DNA from: Pyrenopolyporus hunteri
Lineage: Eukaryota > Ascomycota > Sordariomycetes > Xylariales > Hypoxylaceae
Reading direction: 5' to 3'
Length of the DNA: 64,000 bases
Assembly (NCBI GenBank): GCA_902806595.1
Contig: CADCXC010000011.1
Span: 1,612,001 to 1,676,000 of the forward strand
The notes below the pieces were generated by a model that worked only from the letters and a program-made list of their open reading frames with translations, was not told the DNA's origin and did not search any database. The position numbers and the translations under genes are program-made. Shown here piece after piece: positions 1 to 10,319 of the stretch (position 1 is its first letter; each line of letters opens with the position of its first letter).

Positions 1-3000
1 TGCAAATTCTCGAAACTACTCGGACAGCTTCGAAAGATCCTCCCGCGTTTCGAAGAGCCGCAGCAGCGCCCTGTTCGAATAGCCTTCTTCTTGTTTCTCC
101 TTCACTTACCCAGCAAGGTGAGCCGTCTAGGCAGGTGTGATGAATCGGCCTCGAAGCCGCATCGCAGTATGCATTCATTTATTCATTCAATTTTTTCGAT
201 TTCTTCATGCGAAGGTCCCACAACTCACAGGTAAAGTGAAAGAGTTCGCGAAATGTCAGGTTCGCGAACCCACTTGGATTTCTGCTTTTCTCGGCATGGA
301 AAGGAATCGCTATCTTGCCCTGGTGATGGAGTGGGAGTCGCAGCTGGAGTTGGTGGATTTTCCCTTCTGTCACTGGAATGACCCGGCTGTTCCCCGTGTC
401 CTAATTATATAATCGCGCGATGCCTTTTTTCCTAAACCATACCCGTGCGCACCCGTGTGTTATTCGACGATAGGGGAGACTAGACCGGGGGGAACTGTTA
501 GATCGGCTTCGCTCCTCCTAATACGCAGTATATGTAGATTGGTCACCGGGATGGCTGAATGATCATCGCGTCATCGCCCTTCGTTGCCCGGCCCAAGTAG
601 CAGCGATGGGATACGCGTAGTGGCAAAGCGCTTTTGTACGTATGTGAGTGTGTGCATTGCGCGTTTGTGCCGCAGCGATGGGTGGTGGTGAAGCAACACG
701 CGGCCACCCAACGCCTCCCCGGGAACCATGTCCTTCCCCAGTTTCCCACCATCGTCACCTTGGGGGAGACTCGCTAGATGATTCGACGCCACCGATTGCC
801 CTCCCGGACTTTGTTGAAATCCGTGCTTCTTGGGCGTTGGAAGGCACAGCCACACTGGGTAGGATTGTGTTGAGGTTTTGGTTATGTACCTACTTCGCCG
901 CGATTCTCCTGCGTGCCGTACATACATACATACCTACCTACTTACCTAAATACGTAGGCCATGTTCGTTATTGCGTATATATAGAGGTAGGTAGGGATCA
1001 CTGCCATCCGGGACAAGGAACTTGGGTGCCTCTAGGCAAAATGCGAAATTGGTGATGGATGATGGCGGCGCAATCGAAATAAATGAATCGATCGATAGAT
1101 AACTCAATATATTCAGCTGTCCCAAATAGCCGGTAGCGGGACACGAGACTAACGAATGATGCGTCGATATTCCGAAGATGTTAATGAGAGGATACGAGAT
1201 ATCGATATCCAGTATCTGCCTATGTACCTAGTACAGCCCAGGGTTATCGATGATGACGTAGACAGGTAGGCAGAGTCTGCTTACTAACAGCGGATGATCT
1301 CCGGTTAGTAGCCTAACGTTCCGTATAAGGTATTTACGAGGTACCTAGGTACTCAGCTCATCGCGTTTCATCTCCACCCTTCAAAGTTTCATCTCTGCCA
1401 CGCATTAAACAGGAAACATGACAATTGGAAGGTACCCTCAGCGTCGTAGCCCGATGAAAACACGAACTTTTCCAAAACGACTCTAGAATGCAGCTCACTT
1501 ACATAAAACTTCCCCTACTATTTTATTGGGTATTTTGTTGGGTATTCTATTGGACATTTCGGAGTTTTGGATTTCTCTACGAACGAGGCAGAGCCCTACC
1601 CTGCTCGAGCATTCGCTCAAAACCAATCCACCTTCCCTTCCGCCTCACTGCTGTGCGTCGAATTCCGTGTCTGCCTATACCGATCTCTTCCTAGGCACTT
1701 CCCGTGAGTCCTACCTGAGCTTTGCTAATCTGCCCAAGTCTACACGGATATGAGACAAACAGTAATGGGAAGCCCGTTAGCGGCACCATCTTCGCATGTA
1801 AAGATACGCCTCGCTGGGCTGTCCTCCTTCGGCCTAGCTGAAAGGGGGAAAAAGTGCAAATCCCACCGCAGCTCAAACGCCCAACCGGGCACTTACAGAG
1901 TTTGAACGAGTTCTAACCTTCGATCCCTCTATGTGGCACAGAGCCCGTATCTCAGCCAATCCGTGATCCTGCTGTCTACCGTTGAATCGTGACAACAGCC
2001 TCTCACACGCCCATATTCTAGCCAGATCATCAGCCGAACGAGCAGACTCTGTTCGTTGCTTACCGCGCCGGTCCGGAACGCCTCGGGCTAGGGCCTCAGC
2101 CATAGCATCTTCCAGTTCGGATCAATTCGCATGATGCTCCTACAATGTGCCTCAATGGATTTGTAAACCGTGCGGCCCTACGTAGTCCCTATTTACCTTA
2201 GATAGGTACGTATATAGAGGCGTGGGCTATAATATATTGGACCTAAAGCATCACACTTCTGTGGATGTATGCATGGGGTCTAGATCTCACCCGGGGTGAG
2301 CGATCTCATAGTTAATCTATATCCCGCAAGCTTACATCCACCCCATTAGGTATCTTAGCTATGCGCTGTAGCAGATGATGGTCGGCGCCGCGAACATGTC
2401 TGGTATTTGCCTATGTACCTATATAAGGGCCCCCAGTTGCGACTGTGCTGACTTCGGAACCCTAACGATTCACTGGTGGTTTTACGAGGAGCCCCTCACG
2501 TTGAATACAAGGAATTCCATTCTCCTACATGTTTTGATATATGGCAGGCAGTCCACCGCGTCGTTCGTACGAATGGCGTAAAGATATCATAACACCCGGA
2601 CACGAGAAAGCAACCATATAGCCGAGGCTTCAATGCGAATCGTATCATAACATTGACACCGCCTGCTCAGTTTCTGGTTCATACAATATCTAGGCAACCT
2701 AGCCAACTCTCTGACATGGATGTTATATTCTCTCCTTTTCCCCCAACTTATGCGCGTGCTTACTGGCAGCTTTTACTGGATTATTGATGTTATGGAGTCT
2801 AACCATGAGCTTGATTCGACTGATGTTGCGCTATCGGAGCTATCAACAAGGAGGCTGAATTCAGATATCGCGGGCCGAGCGGTAACTCACTTTCTAACTA
2901 CCCAAGACGCTTTAACTCATTTTACCTCCGCGTTGGAATACACCGACTCCGTATCTATAGACCCCCTGACTTGCGGATTCTGTTCGGTGTAAAATAAGCA

Positions 3001-5226
3001 CGGTTTTAGTCAGTCACCTGCATCGCGGCTCCATTCTAACCATCTCGTTACCGTAAAGCTAATCCAACGCACCCGTTTATTCCACATGTTGGTTGATATG
3101 CCCCACATCGTGCTAACGTGTTTGTGGGTTATGATACCTGAAATATATTTAAACCTGGGGGACTGTTCTTAGGCCCACAGCTCGAGTCACCGCCTTGTGA
3201 GGATCCTGCCGTCACGGGGCTAACAGGCACTACACTTATTCATGACCAAACCCTAGACCATAACCTCCCGCGTTAAGGTGGATACGGTTTTACGGAAATA
3301 TCGTTTGTAGGAGGTCATTTTCCTATAAAGTGCGGTGAAATAGCAACAGTATTTAGTGAGCATTCAGTAGAAGTTCACAATTAAAGAATATGGCTCATGT
3401 CAGACACATAGCATTACCGGGAGTTCTAACCTGGTTGAGCGCACGTTAAAAGAGATTTACATATACTAAATTATATGCCCTCTAAACAACCAATTTTATG
3501 AAAGTCATAGGGCTTAAATTTCACGAAGCATGTTCGGACCGAACAGCGGAAATATTCGAATTCCGCGCTTGAAACTATTTGGATATTGAAATCAACCCTG
3601 GAATTAAGGGGCCATATTCCATGGGGCGGGTTTATTAATATATCTAGAATTATTAGGTGTTCATACGAAATCGGTGTATTAAGAAATTTAGAAGTGGTTT
3701 TGATGTGCTTAAAAGGTGGTTACTAAGGGGTTAACTGAGGCCTTAACAAGAATGAAGAATAAGACGTCCGCTTTATCTAGCAGCCAAGGTTCAGAAACCG
3801 CTCCGCGAAGAGAGGTCAAGATGATTACCTAGGTAGGTAGTCACATACCATATCGATCTACATCTGTTAGGCTCAAGTAGCACTTATGCGACCTACAGAG
3901 GATCGATATAGTTAGGTAGGATTTGCGGGTTTGGCCCCGGCTCAGTCCTATTGATCTTATACATTCTCGAGTATGTTGTCTTATGACATTAGTGTACCTA
4001 ACAAAACTTGCTCTGCTAAATTTGAAGAGGATTTGGCGAGCTTGTAGGACTTTACGGTTAGAAGATCTAACAAGCCTTGAGAGTTGTCTTTATAGGTTTG
4101 CCGCGCTTTTTACGAGCTTAAACTACAGGCACTTATTTATTTGATTAAATACCTAAGGGCCACCCCGTAATCGGTAACGGGTAGGCACCTACTGACCGTT
4201 AATAAGGCTTCGTGCCTTGTGACGTCTTACTAGATCTGCAGATAAACATTGCGGCACTCCATTGACTCAAAGTTGACCTATCTAGTGCCCCTGGATTTTC
4301 AATCTCATTCCTCCGCTTTTTCCGTATCTCTTTAATTAGTTGAGCTGATTTAACTTGAAGTCATTCATTCATTCATGTAAATGGGATGGTGCAGTCTTCG
4401 CCGTCAATAATGAAGTAAGATGTAAGTGCGAGTACACACCTATGGAATTGGCCGATGATTTAATTGTAATTATAATTGGACCTTAAAATGGACAAGGGGT
4501 TGCAATGAAGATCTGAAATCGGATGGGATTAAAGTAGTCCCCCAAGAAGCTATCGCTAACAGTTCTGTTGATGATCGACGCTCAAAGCTCGAAATAGAAA
4601 CGCAGCTCTAATGTTGGGTATCCTTCCAAAACTTAAAAATCCTATACTACTAAATAACTTCAACGGTGCCGACCAACCAACAAAAAGACGTAGAGAAAAG
4701 AAAGCCGATCGCTGATCAACAATGGGGATTCTAACAATTATATAGTTGAGAATTCTAGCATGATGCTGTGCCTTCTGATACAGGGGTTCGGATTTTCAAG
4801 CAACCTACGTCATAGGCGTAGTTGGGAGATCTAAACAAGAGCCCCCTACATAAAAGACTTTAGAGATCAACAGCCCAGACGGCGTGGGATTTTTTAAATA
4901 GGTGTTTGGTAGATCGTCAGATTGGAATAGGAAAAGATATGGCCGACTCTAAGGCGGGTTGTTAGTGGCGTTCGTTGTAGGTACTAGGAAATGCGATATC
5001 TAGCATATCAGTAGAACACCATGACATAGTGCAGACAAAGTTGTTGGTATTATCAATATATACGAGTATAGAATTAGAGATATAAATTGCTCTCGCTCTC
5101 TCACGTTTTGATATTCGCACATCAGATAACACCGACTCACTTTTCAACATCATCAAGCAATTACTCGCATTTCTCTCCGCCGCTATACATAACTGCCCAT
5201 AAACAACGCCATCTTCATCCTACATC
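1..5226. other. gene-poor AT-rich region
   Basis: No convincing gene is visible. Short open frames occur but lack coding character, signal peptides or consistent splice sites. Simple TACC/TAGG motifs are scattered around 900-960, 1204-1215, 1338-1352 and 3827-3840. A 76-codon minus-strand frame at 1873-2103 looks somewhat coding-like (arginine-rich, followed by a GTAAGT) but I cannot connect it to further exons, so it may be a relic. The low GC from about 2900 to 4900 would fit repeat-induced point mutation of an old transposon, which is inference only. Confidence 0.5.
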
Positions 5227-5740
5227 ATGAAGGTCACTCTTGTCGCTGCTTTCCTGACCGCCTTTGCGGCTGTGGCCAGCGCGGTTCCCGCCGGCATTCG
5301 TTTAGGGGTAAGAACTCCGAGTAAATGATTTGATCAAAACCGGATATTAACCATAGATCATTTTCTAGGCGGTCCAGCAGGAAGCCTTGAAGGATTTTAT
5401 AAAGGACCTGCCGCAGGAGGCGGATAGTTACTTTGTCCGAGAGGCGAACATTATTCGGAGCTACAGCGCGGACGGCAAGCTCTTGGGCGAAAAGACCGTC
5501 GACCCGAAAGAAGTCATGGATGCCGAACGCAAAGCGATTCACTTGCGTCGCACCACACCCGTCGAATCAGCAAACATTTTCGCTAGGGCGAGATTCTGTC
5601 ATGAATACGCTTGCGACCAGAACGAGGACTGTTATCAGTACTATGGCGACAACGGCAGAGGTACATTAACGCGATGTGGGGGGTGCGATGAGAATCAACA
5701 ACGATGCAGGCGCTTTGATCTTGACGACAAGGGCCCTTAG
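5227..5740 (+). CDS. small secreted cysteine-rich protein (effector-like candidate)
   Basis: Two exons, 5227-5307 and 5369-5740, joined across a 61-nt GTAAGA...TAG intron in phase 0, give a 150-residue protein. Residues 1-19 form a clear signal peptide (MKVTLVAAFLTAFAAVASA). The middle is charged and helical-looking. All six cysteines of the mature protein lie in the last 45 residues with spacing C-x4-C-x5-C-x14-C-x2-C-x6-C, which would allow three disulfides. The start is chosen because it opens the signal peptide and follows a CT/CA-rich leader. I do not recognise the family. Small secreted cysteine-rich proteins of fungi are often apoplastic effectors or antimicrobial proteins, but that role is inference. 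The gene converges on the acyltransferase gene 226 nt downstream. Confidence 0.8.
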
Positions 5741-5966
5741 AGGGTTTGGCTGTCGAGGACTTAGCAAGGGAAATTGTACAATATCGTTTATATTTGTTTT
5801 GCGCTTTGGGTGGTCTCTGGTTTTCTCCTTTCTGTCTTTGGCCTGTAGGATATATCATTGCTATATATCAATATACTTCTTGAAAAATCCAGCCTACGAT
5901 ATTAACCAATATCTACCTACTTACCCTACCTATCTATAGTACTTGAAATATAATACGAAGAACTTA

Positions 5967-7592
5967 TTACCGGCCCGAAATCTCCCTGACCAACCCAGAT
6001 TCCACCCAACCCCTAGCGAAGTTTCTTCCCGAACCCAACAGGACCGTGAGCCACCATATCCGCCCGATCCAGCCATCATACCACATGGTATCCGCATAAC
6101 CCAAGTCCCTCCTCCGTCTCCTCACAAACCTCGCCACTGCCCCTTCGGTCACCACAGCAAGGCCATTCAGCGCGAAGAACTTCGCCTCGCCTGCCGCGCT
6201 GCTCCAGTCGCCGCCCAGGACGCCGCGGACGGAGAACGAGTGGACGAAGGCGCTCGACAGGAACCCGCCCAGGACCTTGCCCACGTCCGCGGGCTCGTCG
6301 CCCCGCTTCCCGGTCAGCTTCCGCTCGGCCCACTCGCCGGGCCACACGCCGTACACGAGGAAGAGCCGCGCGAACAGCCGGTGCCACCCGTACGACCAGA
6401 ACCCCCGCACGCTGGCCACGTCCCACGCCCGCGTGCTGTACAGCGGCGGGAAGAAGGCCAGCGGGCTCGGCGCGAGCGGGCTCAGCGCGATCGCGAACAG
6501 CGAGTGCCCCAGCGAGAAGGCCGCCATCAGGAACGCGCCCAAGGCCCCCGTCAGCAGGAGCTGGGCCGCCGGGGGCAGCGCGTCGTCGAACAGCTCGCGC
6601 GAGCGCCGCTCCTCGGCGTTATCGCCGGCCCCGCCGCCGAGCTCGGCGGACGCCGCGAGGTACCGCGCGTAGACGGTCCTGATGACGAGCCAGCTGGCCG
6701 CCAGCACCGGGGCGGCGTGCGCGAGGATGCTGTGGGCGCGGTTGCCGACGGTCGGCAGCCACGTCTTGCGCGTGTGCCGCACGTCCGCCGTCGTCCACGT
6801 GAAGCCCACCCCGCGCATGCTGAGCTCCAGCTCCAGCGCCCAGGAGGCGCGGTCGCTGCGCGACCGCGGCCACCCGCTCTCCGTCGTCGCGGTCTCGAGG
6901 ACGGGCTGCGGCGAGGGCCCGTGGAACGTGCGTTGCACCGCGGGCAGCGACTCGGAGAGCCGCCGGATCGTGTCGCTGATGTTGCTGGAGAGGCTGGAAC
7001 GTCTCCTGTGGGCGATCTGGGTCTGGGTGGGCTCGGACTCAGGGGCGGTGTTGGCCTGCGTTGTGGTGCCCGTTGAGAGCTCATTCTGGGCGGTGGTTCT
7101 CTGCTTGTGGAAATACGGTTCTTTGACGCCCCCGTCAGACCATTCTTTTACTTTCGCGTCGTACTCTAAAGTTGGCGTCTCAACACGTGGTTTGTGCACG
7201 TACTTGACCCGGCGGGGGATGTGCTTGAAGCAATAGGGACTTATGAAGAAGGCGTCTATCACGCGACATCCCCCGTAGAGACCCACGAGGCCGAGCTGAT
7301 AGGTAAGTCCGATGCTCTGGGGGACATGATAGGCGAGTGGCAGGCGGAAGAAGAGAATACCGGCGGTCAGAGCAAGGATATTGCGAAGCGTTATCACGTA
7401 TATAGAGTCGATGGCTGGAGGCGGTGGCGGAGCGAGGAGAAGTAAGGCGATGTAGTAAGTTAAGGGTGGTAGGAGGGCCGCGCTAAATGTTAAGGGTTGG
7501 CTTCCTGGTATGGGATGAAGACCAGGCCTCGGCCTGGGGTTGGCGATGAAATCATGAAGTTGTGTAATAAAATATGAGATTGACTGTATCAT
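5967..7592 (-). CDS. wax-synthase-like membrane O-acyltransferase
   Basis: Single-exon gene for 541 residues. Hydrophobic segments near residues 35-55, 66-88, 95-120, 285-310, 342-372 and later indicate an integral membrane protein. The family signature is FWSYGWHRLF (398-407) followed by a conserved histidine in SSAFVHSF (H451), as in the membrane-bound O-acyltransferase domain of wax synthases and the TRI7-like acyltransferases of fungal secondary metabolism. The motif MRGVGFTWTTADVR (259-272) matches the 'RGIGWNW' element of the same family. The expected reaction is acyl transfer from acyl-CoA to a hydroxyl group, in the ER membrane. Substrate cannot be told. Codons between about 6100 and 6950 are far more GC-rich than the flanks. 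No partner biosynthetic genes lie nearby. Confidence 0.85.
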   Translation of the reverse strand: MIQSISYFITQLHDFIANPRPRPGLHPIPGSQPLTFSAALLPPLTYYIALLLLAPPPPPAIDSIYVITLRNILALTAGILFFRLPLAYHVPQSIGLTYQLGLVGLYGGCRVIDAFFISPYCFKHIPRRVKYVHKPRVETPTLEYDAKVKEWSDGGVKEPYFHKQRTTAQNELSTGTTTQANTAPESEPTQTQIAHRRRSSLSSNISDTIRRLSESLPAVQRTFHGPSPQPVLETATTESGWPRSRSDRASWALELELSMRGVGFTWTTADVRHTRKTWLPTVGNRAHSILAHAAPVLAASWLVIRTVYARYLAASAELGGGAGDNAEERRSRELFDDALPPAAQLLLTGALGAFLMAAFSLGHSLFAIALSPLAPSPLAFFPPLYSTRAWDVASVRGFWSYGWHRLFARLFLVYGVWPGEWAERKLTGKRGDEPADVGKVLGGFLSSAFVHSFSVRGVLGGDWSSAAGEAKFFALNGLAVVTEGAVARFVRRRRRDLGYADTMWYDGWIGRIWWLTVLLGSGRNFARGWVESGLVREISGR

Positions 7593-8614
7593 TCTGCTAT
7601 TACGCCCAGAATATGATCGGAGTTGCGAACGGAGAACACTTAGATACTCGAGATGGTAATACGCTACACCAGTTAGAGATATTTTAAATGCTCGAAATCT
7701 GTGAAACCGTCACAGGTAGTCTGATTTGATTTGCGATGACTTTTGTTCGCTATATGGCTGAGGGCTGAGGGCTGAGTACAGGATTCATGATGACGTGTCT
7801 ATGAGGCGGGTGCATGACATTAAGCTTAAATGCCCGATCGACTCTCTGGTCAACGTTGGAAGTCTTATAATAATTCTACAATTGGTCCATGGAAATTCTA
7901 TATTGACACGGATTATAATTAAAACCAGCGTATTCATTGGCTACTTTTCATTGGTACAGGACTTCCATCATTAAGGGGTAATAGGGGTCAGAGTTGGCAC
8001 TCTTCGGATTCGGAAAAACACAGTTTCTTCTACAGAGAGGAGGAATATCAAGACCCAATATGAGTATTTAGTATACGTGGATTAATAGTAACTATATGCA
8101 TGAGTTGCGTCATGACGCAATGTCAAATTGTAAATGCTATAAGGTTCCTTCACCGGTCTATTTTAAGTTATATACTACACTTAGCGATAGGAGTGCCTGA
8201 GTTGATCACTATGCTCAAGCATAAGATAGTATCTCCTAATAATATATCACGTATCTAATCTGTTTTTTTGGCCTAGAAATAGTGTATTAAGTATCGATGT
8301 AATGTCTTTGATCTATAGATAGGCAACTCTATAACAAGATCAAGGAGTGACGTATGTCCCTTCATTCGGCTTTGTTCATGTTGCCCCAAATCAAATATTG
8401 GCTTTGTCATTGTAAACTACCTTAGTATTTTACTAATAATAACGCCCACGAGCTCTTAACCCCAATTTATTGAAATAAGTTCCTACTCGTTTATTGTGAG
8501 CACAGTAGAATCTTCGCAGCTACCGCACTTCCACATATACTAGCCTACTTTTTCACTTTGAAACTTGAATAACTGTTGAGGTATACGACCTATATACGCC
8601 GTCGAGCTGAGGAA
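7593..8614. other. divergent intergenic region
   Basis: Shared upstream region of the acyltransferase (minus) and the next secreted protein (plus). It is AT-rich and contains a perfect 7-bp tandem repeat (GGCTGAG x3, 7756-7776). No gene or RNA is recognised. Confidence 0.6.
7756..7776. repeat. 7-bp tandem repeat x3
   Basis: Three perfect copies of GGCTGAG in the intergenic region. It is a simple microsatellite with no inferred function. Confidence 0.85.
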
Positions 8615-9112
8615 ATGAAACTTCTAACCATAGCTATTTTGTTGCTAATTTCCGGATGTAATGCGTGGAAGAACTTCCTGGCAATTGAGTTCGAATCCGG
8701 CGACTGTAAAGGATGGGCGAAGCACTCCAGAGTAGGGTTAAAATCACAATTGTGGCAGATTAGGAGTAAGTTGGATATTACCCTCTACAAGACCTTGTCT
8801 ATTCCTTCGAAATAACATACTCCCTCGCCCGGATAGTCCATACTTCACATACCATGGGATAAACTACTAACCGTATTTCATACAGTGGATAACGAAACAA
8901 ATAGCATATACAGCTCGACGCCGAACGACGGTATATATAGATGGTATGCATTCTCTGAGACGGCTGGGTATGACTGTGGCGGGCGAGTACTAGGTCGTTT
9001 ACCAAGCGGATGTACAAATCTTGGCTTGTTCGGCGACAGGATAAAGTGCGTTAGGTGGTGCAGTGTTTGGGAACATGGAAAATATTCATGTAAAGCCATG
9101 GGACAGAACTGA
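8615..9112 (+). CDS. small secreted protein with six cysteines
   Basis: Two exons, 8615-8765 and 8886-9112, separated by a 120-nt intron with a perfect GTAAGT donor, an ACTAAC branch site and a CAG acceptor. The phase-1 junction creates an ATG codon (a|tg). The protein is 125 residues, with a signal peptide of about 17 residues (MKLLTIAILLLISGCNA) and six cysteines in the mature part, clustered toward the C-terminus. The ATG at 8615 is preferred over upstream codons because it begins the signal peptide. No family is recognised. An extracellular role, possibly effector-like or antimicrobial, is inferred only from size, secretion and cysteines. Confidence 0.7.
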
Positions 9113-10319
9113 GATTCGGACGACGGACTGATGATTAGCTGTCGCAGGCACGATTTGGATGATAGAGATGTAACTGACGATGTATTAGAATTAGATAGGA
9201 GGTTGAAAATAGTTATCTAGACGCCCCTTTTTGACTTTGCGCTTTTTTCTTGAAGAGACGATGGAGACTGGCTGTTGCCCAACTTGACACCTTTTTATAG
9301 GATATCGAGGCGATTGGCCTTCTCATGGAGCCTCCGCTGTGTACGTTTATGAGGTCAGTCCCCATCTTGTCGCGAAGGTTGCCAGGTATAAATAGTAGAT
9401 CGCTACGTGGCTCACGAGACAGAGAAATATGTCGTCTGGTATAGCACACGTAGTGCTGCTCCCCCTTCATGGAGGACGCAGAATGAAGCGATAGAAGATC
9501 CTCGATGCCCAGCGACGCGCGACAACGTGGGGAAGGAAGAGTCTCTAATCTAGTCTTCGAGAGTTTCCTCTCCGAATCCTGGCATAAAGCCTAGAGTCCG
9601 GTGAGAAAATGAGGGAGGTTGGTGCGCCGTAGGCAGCATCAACCCCAGGAGAACATTGTCACGTCATGATTGTATCGAGTGAGGAATGAGCTTGAGAAAA
9701 GCTTGTCGCCTATTGAAATATTAGCAGGGAATGGCAGAGGCCATTGCAGATCGGGGCTTTTGCTCGAAGCAAAATTGATGCGACCCCTTTTTTTCAGGGA
9801 ACGGTTGGTTGAGTCAGTCACATATGAGCTCTCCACTGGAGATGAATTGAGCTAAAGCAAGTAAAAAAAGTGCGATTCTGAGTTTTCCCTTGCCACTTGG
9901 CTAAAGACCGCAAAAGTTGGTTCATGTGGTCGGGCAAGGGGGGTTGGACCGTAGAGCGAGACTTGGCGGCAACATGGAATGCGTCGGCCAAGCATCGGGC
10001 CCCTAAAATACATCGTGCCGTCCCAGGCGTAGGAGATGGTTCATGTCGAACAGCTAAGCAGAAATGCTAAGCGGAGAAGAAGAAAGAAACAAACGGTATC
10101 TGCGAGTTTTGTTTTCCGGAACGCCGTAGGTTTGTGGACGCTCACGATTCGTATAAGAGTCCGGACTCGACCCACTCTATAAGATACCAGCCGCCTTGAA
10201 TAAAACGCCAATGGATGCAAGTAACCACGTAACTGTTATAGGTAATTTCCTGGGAGGTCATCATCGCTTCTACGCAAGCTTTACGGTGGGCGCTTGGGTT
10301 CCCCGTGGAGCCGGCGGAT
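9113..10319. other. convergent intergenic region, no gene seen
   Basis: Lies between the 3' ends of the secreted-protein gene and the poly(A) polymerase gene. Open frames at 9213-9470 and 9639-9855 occur on both strands and show no motif or splice context. I see nothing supportable here. Confidence 0.5.

Noticed and set aside
5943..7076. Long plus-strand frame of 377 codons
   Set aside because: It lies antisense to the acyltransferase, is made of Arg/Pro/Gly/Ala runs expected from GC-rich third positions, and has no domain.
8685..8705. GTTCGAATCC resembling a tRNA T-arm
   Set aside because: It falls inside an exon of a secreted protein and has no matching acceptor stem or anticodon arm. No convincing tRNA was found in the window.
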